36,168 nucleotides of DNA from an uncultured Candidatus Saccharibacteria bacterium (GCA_903859365.1 CAIOMD010000005.1:1-36168); one strand, 5' to 3'; positions 7,428 through 15,033 are shown, counted from the first letter of the stretch. Numbers and translations: made by a program. Notes: a model not told the origin generated them from the letters alone.

Positions 7428-7586
7428 ATTAGGAACCCTCCTTAAGTTAATCTTATGTTTTAACGATAAGAGTAAACACATAAAAAATCAATAGCATATT
7501 TTAACAAACAGATATAAATGGTGGGTAATATCATTAAAAAAATAGTCACAGGAAAACTAAATAATGCTGGCATATTATACATGTAG

Positions 7587-7595
7587 TGTTATACT
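7587..7595 (+). promoter_or_regulatory. Extended -10 promoter for the gene at 7641
   Basis: TG, one base, then TATACT, with no good -35 at the normal distance. It would give a leader of about 40 bases containing GGAAGGAA. Confidence 0.45.
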
Positions 7596-7640
7596 AGTAA
7601 ATGTAAACGCTATATGTGGAATAAAGTATGGAAGGAACGT

Positions 7641-8162
7641 ATGAGTACAAGTTTCGAAAACTACAACATTAAAACTACGGATCCAATCGAAAAAAATAGT
7701 TTACCTCCAATTTTACTTTTGGTCACAAGCCCAGATGAAATTTTTCAAGAAATGGAATTCAAAAACTCAGACAATTTCGTAAATGGTGCGGAAATTTTCA
7801 TAAAGGTACTCGAAAAAAGTGGCATGTTATCTGACGAACAAGATAGAAATGAAATACGGCACTATATTCACACTTCACAAGAAGAGTACAATTCTTTATT
7901 CATGAAAAAGATTCAAGGACAAGGACAAAAAACCGATATAGATAAAATTATGCACCTTTACGATCTTACTGATGATGCAGTTGCAGAAGACACATTGCTT
8001 AGTTATGGTGAGCAATTCAGAAAAGCTGCTAATACTTCCGCGAAACAAGAACAAGCGCTCTCTTTCGAAAGACTTATTCGCTATATGTTTCTGAAGGAAA
8101 ACGGTAATCTGTCCGATTTAGAAGATTTAACTTTGAAAAACCATAGCGACGAACTACTATAA
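7641..8162 (+). CDS. Hypothetical soluble protein upstream of CobO-like gene
   Basis: A 173-aa protein that I do not recognise. The ATG at 7641 is preferred over the ORF-track start at 7614, because GGAAGGAA lies just upstream of it. The protein is acidic and helical, without membrane segments. Its central part (KSGMLSDEQDRNEIRHYIHTS) and its end (LENLTLKN-like leucine helix near the stop) offer no catalytic motif. It stops 5 bases before the CobO-like gene, so the two probably form one operon, although the second gene also seems to have its own promoter inside this one. Confidence 0.75.
   Translation: MSTSFENYNIKTTDPIEKNSLPPILLLVTSPDEIFQEMEFKNSDNFVNGAEIFIKVLEKSGMLSDEQDRNEIRHYIHTSQEEYNSLFMKKIQGQGQKTDIDKIMHLYDLTDDAVAEDTLLSYGEQFRKAANTSAKQEQALSFERLIRYMFLKENGNLSDLEDLTLKNHSDELL
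8133..8160 (+). promoter_or_regulatory. Internal leaderless-type promoter for the CobO-like gene
   Basis: TTGAAA, a 16-base spacer and TACTAT lie inside the 3' end of the upstream gene. The hexamer ends 7 bases before the ATG at 8168, which places the likely transcript start at the start codon. Confidence 0.55.
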
Positions 8163-8167
8163 AACTA

Positions 8168-8737
8168 ATGGCATTCGAAGATTTTACTACTAAAGAAAGT
8201 GTCGTACTCGTTTATACAGGAGAAGGCAAAGGCAAAACCAGTGCAAGCCTTGGGCTTATGGTACGTGCGCTTGGAGCTGATTGGAAAGTTGCATATGTTC
8301 AGTTTATTAAACACTGGAAGGTCAACGAACATAAGTTTATTGAAAAGATACAGGATACCTTCGACGATAATCTTTTCTTCTACAAGGGAGGAGCGGGCTT
8401 TTACAAAGCTGGTGAATTAAGTGCAAAAGGAATAAGTGACGATGAGCATCGCTTAATGGCCCAAAAAACTTTTGAAATTGCCTACGAAGCAGCTAAAAGC
8501 GGAAAATACGATTTAGTAATTTGTGATGAGATAAATAATGCTGTGGCGGATGGGCTGGTTGACAAAAAACAACTTAAAAATTTTATTAAAAATAGAAACG
8601 CTAAAACAAGTATTTGTCTGACTGGACGAAATTTTCCAGAAGACCTTCTGAGTGAAGTGGATATTGCCACTAACATGACAAAAATAAAACATCACTTTGA
8701 TAATAAATTCCTCGCGAATAGTGGTATCGATTTTTAA
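8168..8737 (+). CDS. CobO/BtuR-type cob(I)alamin adenosyltransferase-like P-loop protein
   Basis: A 189-aa protein of the CobA/CobO/BtuR family, which transfers adenosyl from ATP to cobalamin or precursors. Visible family features are the P-loop GEGKGKTSAS at about residues 18-27, VAYVQFIKHWK after the first helix, the Walker B-like VICDEINNAVADGLV near 117, CLTGRNFP, then the tail MTKIKHHFD and SGIDF. Length is close to E. coli BtuR. The region that is usually GFTW reads GAGFYKAGE, so part of the substrate pocket has diverged. No other cobalamin gene is present in the window, so it may serve salvage or a different substrate. Confidence 0.87.
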   Translation: MAFEDFTTKESVVLVYTGEGKGKTSASLGLMVRALGADWKVAYVQFIKHWKVNEHKFIEKIQDTFDDNLFFYKGGAGFYKAGELSAKGISDDEHRLMAQKTFEIAYEAAKSGKYDLVICDEINNAVADGLVDKKQLKNFIKNRNAKTSICLTGRNFPEDLLSEVDIATNMTKIKHHFDNKFLANSGIDF

Positions 8738-8819
8738 TCGTTGTTAATTTAGCACTTTTATATTCTTTCTCTTCATACTAGTCTAGTTAACATTGGCTAT
8801 AAAAAAGATAGAGGGGAAA

Positions 8820-9053
8820 ATGGAAAAAGGAATACAAAATACCTTGCCTGGTATGGAAGACTATGCGACTCGAATTTCAGCATATACATGGGAGATGCGT
8901 GAAGCAATCAATGAGTTGAGCTATGAAGAGAGACTAGAACTAGTAGATCAGTTGCACGACAGACATATCAGAGGAGAAATCACTGAAGAAGCTTTCGAAG
9001 ACGGGATAATAGTGATGCTGCCTGAGATTAATTTCTCAGAAATTAATCAGTAA
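8820..9053 (+). CDS. Small acidic hypothetical protein, 77 aa
   Basis: I do not recognise this protein. The ATG at 8820 is chosen over the TTG at 8793 because AGAGGGG directly precedes it. The sequence is strongly acidic and helical (AYTWEMREAINELSYEERLEL; EITEEAFEDGII), without membrane segments or cysteines. It could be a small regulatory or antitoxin-sized protein, but there is no partner gene. Its last 11 bases overlap the convergent rsmG gene. Confidence 0.65.
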   Translation: MEKGIQNTLPGMEDYATRISAYTWEMREAINELSYEERLELVDQLHDRHIRGEITEEAFEDGIIVMLPEINFSEINQ

Positions 9054-9663
9054 TTAAATAGAGTGCTTTTTCTTCGAAATAGGGAACCTTAGTGAATTCA
9101 TTAAGGTTCCATTTTTTTATAATAACCTTTTTTGGTATTTCTCCGCTTACATCTCCGCCTTTTAAATACAAAAGACCATTAGTAATTTCATTACTATTAA
9201 TTTTTGAAATATTTTTTTGCACCCAGCTCCACGCAACGTCAAGTTTGGTAACTGCTCTTGAGACCACAAAATCAAACGTATCTGTTATATCTTCAGCCCG
9301 TGCATGAATAGTGATAACATTTTCGAGTCCTATTTCGTCTGCGATACTTTGAGCAACAATTAATTTCTTATTTATTGAGTCTACAAGCACAAATTTGGTT
9401 TCAGGAAAAAGAATTGCCAAAGGAATTCCCGGAAAGCCACCTCCAGTGCCAAGATCCATGATTTTCGTTCCCGGCAAAAAAGAAATTACTTTCGAAATAA
9501 GCATACTATGCAGCACATGATGAGAATAAAAATTATCCATGTCTTTTCGTGAAATGATATTAATCTTTTGATTCCAATCCTTATATAAAGGTTCTAGGGC
9601 TTTCAGTTTAGTAATCTGATCATTAGAAAGATTATCAAAATTTTTTAAAATAAATTCTTCCAT
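9043..9663 (-). CDS. rsmG: 16S rRNA (guanine527-N7)-methyltransferase RsmG/GidB
   Basis: A 206-aa SAM-dependent methyltransferase that modifies G527 of 16S rRNA. The family signature KIMDLGTGGGFPGIP lies at about residues 67-81 and forms the SAM-binding loop. It is followed by FVLVDSINKKL with the acidic ribose-binding end of strand 2. Further on, ITIHARAEDI and FDFVVSRAV match the conserved GidB strand 4 region. The length is normal. It lies 3 bases after the GT2 gene and is probably cotranscribed with it. It overlaps the convergent 77-aa gene by 11 bases. Confidence 0.95.
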   Translation of the reverse strand: MEEFILKNFDNLSNDQITKLKALEPLYKDWNQKINIISRKDMDNFYSHHVLHSMLISKVISFLPGTKIMDLGTGGGFPGIPLAILFPETKFVLVDSINKKLIVAQSIADEIGLENVITIHARAEDITDTFDFVVSRAVTKLDVAWSWVQKNISKINSNEITNGLLYLKGGDVSGEIPKKVIIKKWNLNEFTKVPYFEEKALYLITD

Positions 9664-9666
9664 AAA

Positions 9667-10386
9667 TTAGACCACCAGACTTCCTCTTTTTTGATGATGA
9701 TCACGTGTTTTAATCATTTTTCTGTGATATTCTGCAACCTTTAATAAATTAATAAACCGCATTCCATGGATATACACCTTGAGGTATTGATCGTATTTAA
9801 TCTTTCCTCTTCGCTCATGAATTAGTATTGAAATATCTACGTCATCGTGAACAATTCTCTCGTCTTTGCAGGTTTCATTTTTTATTAGATCCCACATGGG
9901 TTTTCTTATAGCCATATTTGATCCCCATAGTAGCTGGAATCCCATCAATTTCTTTCCTAGTAAAAAATAATATTTACTAAAGAACAGTCCTGGGTACATA
10001 TCTTTGAAGGCTATTTCGTATACTCCCCCCGGACCAGTCAGGGCACTCAGTGAAGCGTCTTCAACAAAATTTTTGTTAACCCGCTCAACCCAGGTCTTTG
10101 AGACTACGGTGTCAGCATCAATTCGAGCAATAATATCGCCAGTTGCACTATCAAATCCTCTATGATGGGCAGCAATAATACCTTGTTTTTTTTCTTTAAG
10201 CATTTTGACAAAAGGATACTTCTTAATTATTTCAACCGTTTTGTCTGTCGAGTTATTGTCCACTACAATAATTTCATGTGGAGGCATTGTTTGTTTAGCT
10301 AATGCCTGGAGGCAAGAATCTAATACCGATTCTTCATTAAATGCTGGAATTATAATGCTAATCTTAAGCTTTTTATTTGATACCAT
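9667..10386 (-). CDS. Family 2 glycosyltransferase
   Basis: A 239-aa GT-A fold glycosyltransferase. ISIIIPAFNEE opens the nucleotide-binding domain; EIIVVDNNSTDKT follows, and IARIDADTVVSKTW holds the metal-binding D-x-D. LWGSNMAIRKPMWD and DDVDIS (the acidic acceptor/base region) follow. The C-terminus has no clear membrane helix. The sugar donor and acceptor are unknown; a role in surface glycans or glycolipids is inferred. The ATG at 10386 is preferred to the GTG at 10410 because the family begins KISIIIP a few residues later. The gene is divergent from a membrane-anchored glycosidase-like gene, so the two may act on the same polymer. Confidence 0.92.
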   Translation of the reverse strand: MVSNKKLKISIIIPAFNEESVLDSCLQALAKQTMPPHEIIVVDNNSTDKTVEIIKKYPFVKMLKEKKQGIIAAHHRGFDSATGDIIARIDADTVVSKTWVERVNKNFVEDASLSALTGPGGVYEIAFKDMYPGLFFSKYYFLLGKKLMGFQLLWGSNMAIRKPMWDLIKNETCKDERIVHDDVDISILIHERRGKIKYDQYLKVYIHGMRFINLLKVAEYHRKMIKTRDHHQKRGSLVV

Positions 10387-10389
10387 ATA

Positions 10390-10404
10390 TATACTGACAG
10401 TATA
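10390..10404. promoter_or_regulatory. Palindromic divergent promoter/operator
   Basis: TATACTG-A-CAGTATA is a perfect 7-bp inverted repeat with a one-base centre. It reads TATACT, a -10 hexamer, on both strands. It lies in the 29-base gap between the divergent GT2 and glycosidase-like genes. Confidence 0.45.
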
Positions 10405-10415
10405 CGACACTCACT

Positions 10416-11543
10416 ATGAAAAATAATAAAACAACTGTAACAGGAAAAAATTTACCCAAGTACTACTTGAGAGAACTCAAGATTTGGTGGAAATCATTGA
10501 AAAAATTTCAACGCTTTTTCATCATTGTCATAGTATTCTTATTCATGTTCTGCGCCCAAGCATATGGATTGGCGTATTGGTATCAACAAAAACATAAAAA
10601 CGAACCGATACATCTCGGTGTTACCTTTATAGCTGATTATGCGACAAGCCTGGGCATTGATCCTCATAGAACAATGCTTGCCCTCAGAGATGACTTGGGA
10701 TTTCGTAGATTTAGACTCGTAAGCTATTGGGAGGATATAGAAAAAGCACCTGGCAAATATGATTTCTCTGAGCTTGATTGGGAGATGCAACAGGTCGATG
10801 CCGTACATGGATCTGTAACGCTATCAATTGGTTTAAGACAACCCCGTTGGCCTGAATGTCATATCCCAAACTGGGCATCAAATGAACAAACATCTGTTTG
10901 GTATCCTCAGCTTAAAAATTTTATGACAGCGGTAGTTAACAGATATAAGAACAATCCTGCACTAGTGAGTTATCAACTGGAAAATGAATATTATCTAAGT
11001 GCTTTTGCAAATTGCCCTGACTCAACGAAGGATCGAATTATCGATGAGTTTAAACTCGTTAAAACTCTCGATGCAAAAACACCAATTATCATCAGCTTAT
11101 CGAATAATTATCTTGGTATACCTATTAGCCAGCCTCGACCAGATCAATATGGAGTCTCTGTTTATAAATTGGTGTACGACAAAACTATAACCCACAACTA
11201 TTTCGAATATCCATTTCCAGATTGGTATTACACTTGGAGGGCAGCGCTAACTGAAATAGTGACCGGTAAAAGCAGCATGCTTCATGAACTACAGGCAGAG
11301 CCTTGGCCACCAACTGGAATACTAAACTCTTCCCAAGACGAATTAAGCAAATCAATGAATGCCCCTCTTTTACAAAAAAGAATTCAATACGGTAAAGATA
11401 CTGGTTTTAAAGATATTGATCTTTGGGGTGGCGAATATTGGTATTATGAAAAAACTAAATTCAATGATCCATCGCTTTGGAATGTAGTCAAAAAATCTAT
11501 TCAGCAAACGAATCAAGACAACGTAGCCAAGCATTTGCAATAG
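10416..11543 (+). CDS. Membrane-anchored TIM-barrel glycoside hydrolase-like protein
   Basis: A 375-aa protein. A basic cytoplasmic start is followed by one membrane helix at about residues 34-53 (FFIIVIVFLFMFCAQAYGL), then an outward-facing domain. That domain has the clan GH-A pattern: FRRFRLVSYWEDIEKAPGKY early in the barrel (as in GH42 and GH5), YQLENEYY with a likely acid/base Glu near 191 after strand 4, and HELQAEPW with a likely nucleophile Glu near 295 after strand 7. GGEYWYY follows at the barrel end. The substrate is unknown; a role in trimming surface or host glycans is inferred. The gene is divergent from a GT2 glycosyltransferase. Its last part overlaps the upstream extension of the smpB ORF. 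Confidence 0.8.
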   Translation: MKNNKTTVTGKNLPKYYLRELKIWWKSLKKFQRFFIIVIVFLFMFCAQAYGLAYWYQQKHKNEPIHLGVTFIADYATSLGIDPHRTMLALRDDLGFRRFRLVSYWEDIEKAPGKYDFSELDWEMQQVDAVHGSVTLSIGLRQPRWPECHIPNWASNEQTSVWYPQLKNFMTAVVNRYKNNPALVSYQLENEYYLSAFANCPDSTKDRIIDEFKLVKTLDAKTPIIISLSNNYLGIPISQPRPDQYGVSVYKLVYDKTITHNYFEYPFPDWYYTWRAALTEIVTGKSSMLHELQAEPWPPTGILNSSQDELSKSMNAPLLQKRIQYGKDTGFKDIDLWGGEYWYYEKTKFNDPSLWNVVKKSIQQTNQDNVAKHLQ

Positions 11544-11563
11544 CGCTAAATCTACCCCTGTTG

Positions 11564-11569
11564 TACAAT
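11564..11569 (+). promoter_or_regulatory. -10 element close to smpB start
   Basis: TACAAT ends 6 bases before the smpB ATG, with no Shine-Dalgarno sequence in between. This is the layout of a leaderless transcript. No convincing -35 is present. Confidence 0.45.
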
Positions 11570-11575
11570 AAAACC

Positions 11576-12043
11576 ATGGCAAATAAAAAAGTAGCTCCAA
11601 AATCGCAGGTAGTGAACAAACAAGCAAAACGAGATTACGAAATAATAAAAACGTTTATGGCAGGTCTTGTTCTCACGGGTGCAGAAGTAAAAAGCCTTCG
11701 TCATGGACACGGGCAACTTCGAGGCGCTTTTGTTACTTTAAAAGATGGTGAAATTTGGCTCCTTAACGGCATGATAAACCCAACAAATGCAAATAAAACA
11801 GTGCTCAATGAAGAAATGCAGATTCGATCAAGGAAACTCCTCTTAAAAAAGAAAGAGATTAACGAGCTTGCAACTGCAAAGGAACAAAGCTTATCTATCA
11901 TTCCACTCAAAATTCTGACTAATGGGCGATTTATTAAAATTGAAATCGCTATTGCTAAAGGCTTAAAAAAATTCGACAAAAGACAAAAAATTAAAAAAAG
12001 AGACACCGACAGAGACAACGCGAGAACTTTAGCAAGAAAATAG
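11576..12043 (+). CDS. smpB: SsrA-binding protein SmpB
   Basis: A 155-aa OB-fold protein that carries tmRNA to stalled ribosomes. Family features are NKQAKRDYEIIKTFMAGLVLTGAEVKSLRHG at the start, with the conserved LTGxEVKSLR, then RGAFVTLKDGEIWLLN, RSRKLLLKKKEI, and the basic tail KKFDKRQKIKKRDTDRD that enters the ribosomal A site. The ORF track begins 99 bases too early; the ATG at 11576 gives the family's normal length and avoids overlap with the glycosidase-like gene. It heads a plus-strand run of repair genes. The tmRNA gene (ssrA) itself is not in the window. Confidence 0.96.
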   Translation: MANKKVAPKSQVVNKQAKRDYEIIKTFMAGLVLTGAEVKSLRHGHGQLRGAFVTLKDGEIWLLNGMINPTNANKTVLNEEMQIRSRKLLLKKKEINELATAKEQSLSIIPLKILTNGRFIKIEIAIAKGLKKFDKRQKIKKRDTDRDNARTLARK

Positions 12044-12070
12044 TTTAATTCTCGAGTACACTATAAGAGT

Positions 12071-12868
12071 ATGAATATTTTTAGCTGGAACGTGAATGGA
12101 TTACGTGCTGTATTAAACAAAGGAGCGTTGCAAGGATTTATAAATGAATACAATCCAGATATTCTTTGTTTGCAGGAAATAAAAGCCAACGAAGATCAAG
12201 TAGACGTAAAATTAGAAGGCTATTTTATGTATTGGAATTCCGCTAAGAAAAAGGGATACAGCGGAACAGCCATTCTTTCTAAAATTAAACCAATTGCTAT
12301 ATTGAAGGGATTTCCTGATAGTATTTTAAATAAATTTGATTTTGAAAATGATGGGTATGGAAATCCAAATGGTGAAGGCCGCGTACTTGTTGCTGAGTAT
12401 GAAGAATTCTTTATTGCAACAGTTTATACTCCCAACACAAAGCCTGACTTAAGCCGACTTACGCTTCGGCATAAACACTGGGACCCAGCATTTCTGGAAT
12501 ACATGAAACAATTAGAAAAAAAGAAGCCAGTCCTTTTTTCTGGTGATTTAAATGTTGCCCATACCGAAGATGACTTAGAAAATCCAAAAGCTAACGTAGG
12601 AAAACACGGTTTTACCAATGAAGAACGGGAGGGTTTTGACAACATCCTTTCAGCAGGTTTTATTGATAGCTTTAGAAAATTTACTCCTACCGGAAACGGC
12701 CATTATTCATGGTGGAGCCATTTTGCAAATGCACGTGCTAGAAATATTGGATGGAGAATTGATTATTGGCTTGTTAGTAACAGTCTCAAAGATAAAATTG
12801 AAGAGGCAAAAATATACCCAAATGTTATGGGTAGTGATCATTGCCCAGTAAGTGTAAGGATTAAATAA
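12071..12868 (+). CDS. xth: Exodeoxyribonuclease III / AP endonuclease
   Basis: A 265-aa member of the ExoIII/APE1 family, which cuts DNA at abasic sites and removes blocked 3' ends in base-excision repair. Conserved blocks in order are IFSWNVNGLRAVLNKG, ILCLQEIKA (metal-binding Glu), YSGTAILSK, GEGRVLVAEY, YTPN, FSGDLNVAHTEDDL (Asp and Asn of the active site), then GWRIDYWLVS and the C-terminal GSDHCPV with the catalytic Asp-His. Full length. TACACT ends 8 bases before the ATG. It ends 2 bases before an MTH1-like Nudix gene, so prevention and repair of oxidative base damage are linked. Confidence 0.96.
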   Translation: MNIFSWNVNGLRAVLNKGALQGFINEYNPDILCLQEIKANEDQVDVKLEGYFMYWNSAKKKGYSGTAILSKIKPIAILKGFPDSILNKFDFENDGYGNPNGEGRVLVAEYEEFFIATVYTPNTKPDLSRLTLRHKHWDPAFLEYMKQLEKKKPVLFSGDLNVAHTEDDLENPKANVGKHGFTNEEREGFDNILSAGFIDSFRKFTPTGNGHYSWWSHFANARARNIGWRIDYWLVSNSLKDKIEEAKIYPNVMGSDHCPVSVRIK

Positions 12869-12870
12869 TC

Positions 12871-13350
12871 ATGAGTGATATACGACGCACACTATTGTTT
12901 TTGCATGAGGGTGATAATATTCTTCTTGCTATGAAAAAGAGAGGGTTTGGTGCAAATCGTTGGAATGGCGTTGGAGGAAAATTAGAAGCAGGCGAAACGA
13001 TAGAACAAGCTCTTATAAGAGAAACGCAAGAAGAAATATTTGTGACTCCAATTGATTACGAAAAGGTCGCTGAATTAGATTTTTATGGAAAAGATCCTGA
13101 AACTAATGAGCCATGGCAAATGTTTGTTTATGCCTATCTATGTACAAAGTGGGAGGGCGAACCTACTGAAAGTGAAGAAATGAAACCTGAATGGTATAAA
13201 AAAAATTCAATTCCGTATGATGATATGTGGCAGGATGATGAACATTGGCTTCCCCAAGTACTCGAAGGCAAAAAAATACAGGCAACCTTTCATTTCGATG
13301 AAAAAGACGATCTCAAATCTCATGACATCAAAGAGGTTGTGCAGTGGTAA
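12871..13350 (+). CDS. MTH1/NUDT1-like oxidised purine nucleotide diphosphatase (Nudix)
   Basis: A 159-aa Nudix protein. Besides the Nudix box (GGKLEAGETIEQALIRETQEE), it matches animal MTH1 outside the box: MKKRGFGANRWNGVGGK holds the Asn of the base pocket, and DDMWQDDEHWLPQVLEG holds the W-x-D-D pair that reads 8-oxo or 2-hydroxy purines. EMKPEWY also fits. It probably removes oxidised purine triphosphates. One deviation: the glycine of EExGU is Phe (QEEIFV). It lies 2 bases after the AP endonuclease gene and overlaps the HAD gene by 7 bases, so it is in an operon. The substrate call rests on recalled MTH1 sequence, not on a search. Confidence 0.9.
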   Translation: MSDIRRTLLFLHEGDNILLAMKKRGFGANRWNGVGGKLEAGETIEQALIRETQEEIFVTPIDYEKVAELDFYGKDPETNEPWQMFVYAYLCTKWEGEPTESEEMKPEWYKKNSIPYDDMWQDDEHWLPQVLEGKKIQATFHFDEKDDLKSHDIKEVVQW

Positions 13351-14072
13351 AGAAACCTATTGCCATTTTTGACATTGATGGCACATTCTTCAGATGGCAA
13401 CTATTCCACGAACTAGTTTTTCAGCTCAAAAATATGGGCTGTTTCAATGAAAAAATATCAAAAAAACTTGATGAAACTTTTTTAAATTGGCAGGCACTAA
13501 AAGCAACGTGGTCAGAATATGAAAATCAGGTGGTTGCAGCCATCGAAGACTCGATAACATCGATTAATCCAAAACAAGTGGAAGAAGCTGCACAGAAAAT
13601 AATAGATAAATCTGGTCATGAAGTCTACGCCTTCACAGCACAACTAGCCCAAAAATTAAAAGATGAGGGTTATTTCCTCCTGGCAATTACTGGATCGCAA
13701 CAAGAAGTTGCTGAACTTTTTGCAAAAAAGCATGGATTCGATGACTGCATTGGTCTTATACATGAAAGAAAAGAAGATTTCTATACAGGTAAATATGAGC
13801 GATTTATTGTAGACAATAAATTGGCACTAGCTAAAGACTATATAGAAAAACATAATCTGTCTTTAGAGAGAAGTTATGCAATAGGCGACAGTGCTTCAGA
13901 TATAGATGTATTGCATCTTGTTACTCATCCCATAGCTTTTAATCCTAGTAAAGAACTACTCGATGAAGCTCAGAAAAATGGATGGCCGATTGTTATTGAA
14001 AGAAAGAACATAATGTACCGCCTAGAAACGAGTCAAAATGGATACAAATTGGCAGAAACAAGAATACTCTAA
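13344..14072 (+). CDS. HAD-superfamily phosphatase (HAD-IB, SerB-like)
   Basis: A 242-aa HAD hydrolase. Motif I is FDIDGTFF, with nucleophile Asp near residue 10 and acid Asp near 12. Motif II is LAITGSQQEV near 120, and motif III/IV is AIGDSASDIDVL near 182. A helical cap lies between motif I and II, as in phosphoserine-phosphatase-like HAD-IB enzymes. The tail AFNPSKELLDEAQKNGWPIV is typical of the subfamily. The substrate cannot be read. It starts at GTG inside the end of the MTH1-like gene and ends inside the next gene, with a 35-base overlap, so translation is coupled on both sides. Confidence 0.9.
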   Translation: MVKKPIAIFDIDGTFFRWQLFHELVFQLKNMGCFNEKISKKLDETFLNWQALKATWSEYENQVVAAIEDSITSINPKQVEEAAQKIIDKSGHEVYAFTAQLAQKLKDEGYFLLAITGSQQEVAELFAKKHGFDDCIGLIHERKEDFYTGKYERFIVDNKLALAKDYIEKHNLSLERSYAIGDSASDIDVLHLVTHPIAFNPSKELLDEAQKNGWPIVIERKNIMYRLETSQNGYKLAETRIL

Positions 14073-14841
14073 ACCACTATTCGATTCTTTGATTTGGGCA
14101 AAACCTGAGCAGAAAGATTTTGCAGGCAGGCTCCTGATTATTGGCGGCAATGCACACGCAATAAATGCACCCAATGAAGCATATGTGAGCGCATTAAAAG
14201 CTGGAATTGGCTATGCTAAAGTGTTACTTCCGCGGCAAACAAAGAAATTTTTTGGAAATAATATTCCTCTAGACGTCGAATTACTAGCTGACACACCAAG
14301 CGGGAGCTTCAGTACGAAAGCATTCGAAGATGTCCTAGGATTTAGTGCTTGGTCTGATGGCCTTTTTTTTGCAGGTGATATAGGCAGAAACAGCGAAACC
14401 GCAATAATGATAGAATCTATAGCAGATAATGTTTCAGGCATCCAGATTTACACTCGTGATTCACTAGAATATTTTTCTACACATCCAGAAAATATTTTTA
14501 GGCGAGATGAGACACTCCTTGTTCTAAGTCTTTCTCAATTACAAAAGATGCTTATAGTACTAAGGGAAAAAACACCCATTACGTTTGATATGGGTATCGT
14601 AAAACTTTCGCAACTTCTGTCTGAACTAACCCTCAAATACAATGCGACCCTCATGACGCAGTATGGGAACGCTATACTTGTGGCACAGGGCGGAAAAGGA
14701 ATAATAACCTCGCTGCCCGTAATTCCGCAAAGATGGCGACTCAAATCTGCTACAGCTGCTGCCGTTTGGTGGATTCAAAATCCTAAAAAACCGCTCGAAG
14801 CGATTGCAACGGCGATTACGCAAGTAGATTGGAAAAATTAA
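14038..14841 (+). CDS. Divergent NAD(P)H-hydrate dehydratase (NnrD)-like protein
   Basis: A 267-aa protein with a ribokinase-like fold. GRLLIIGGNAHAINAPNEAYVSALKAGIGYAKVLLP matches the opening of NnrD/YjeF C-terminal domains, which repair hydrated NAD(P)H. Later parts fit only loosely: DGLFFAGDIGRN for the G-x-G segment, PITFDMG for the strand that usually holds Asp, and MTQYGNAILVAQGGKG. The anion-hole and catalytic motif G-(S/T)-G-D near the end is missing; the region reads KSATAAAVWWI. The protein may have lost or changed its activity. Overlap with the HAD gene places it in the same operon as the repair genes. Confidence 0.7.
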   Translation: MDTNWQKQEYSKPLFDSLIWAKPEQKDFAGRLLIIGGNAHAINAPNEAYVSALKAGIGYAKVLLPRQTKKFFGNNIPLDVELLADTPSGSFSTKAFEDVLGFSAWSDGLFFAGDIGRNSETAIMIESIADNVSGIQIYTRDSLEYFSTHPENIFRRDETLLVLSLSQLQKMLIVLREKTPITFDMGIVKLSQLLSELTLKYNATLMTQYGNAILVAQGGKGIITSLPVIPQRWRLKSATAAAVWWIQNPKKPLEAIATAITQVDWKN

Positions 14842-14852
14842 TATATCTTTGT

Positions 14853-14939
14853 TGGTACCGCGAGCCGGACTTGAACCGGCACGAGCATAAGCTCACAAGA
14901 TTTTGAGTCTGGCGTGTCTACCAATTCCACCATCGCGGC
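14853..14939 (-). tRNA. tRNA-Leu (anticodon CAA)
   Basis: The reverse complement folds as a type II tRNA. The acceptor is GCCGCGA with TCGCGGT (G1-U72 wobble), the D-arm contains GGTGGAATTGGTAGAC, and the anticodon loop CTCAAAA gives CAA. A long variable arm GAGC-TTAT-GCTC is followed by T-arm GCCGG-TTCAAGT-CCGGC, discriminator A and encoded CCA. The anticodon stem CCAGA/TCTTG carries one C-T mismatch at its second pair. Confidence 0.95.
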
Positions 14940-15033
14940 ACAAACAAGAATACATTAAGCTTTAAAGTGCTACATAAAAGCAGGGGTAATTGTACTATAA
15001 TTATAGCGGTAACTAAAAGTAATACATACATAT

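Noticed and set aside
7428-7481. Longer aquaporin start
   Set aside because: There is no ribosome site before 7481, while GGAGGG precedes the ATG at 7427 and the extension is polar and unlike MIP N-termini.
11477-11575. N-terminal extension of SmpB in the ORF track
   Set aside because: It overlaps the glycosidase-like gene and does not match SmpB. ATG at 11576 gives the normal family length.
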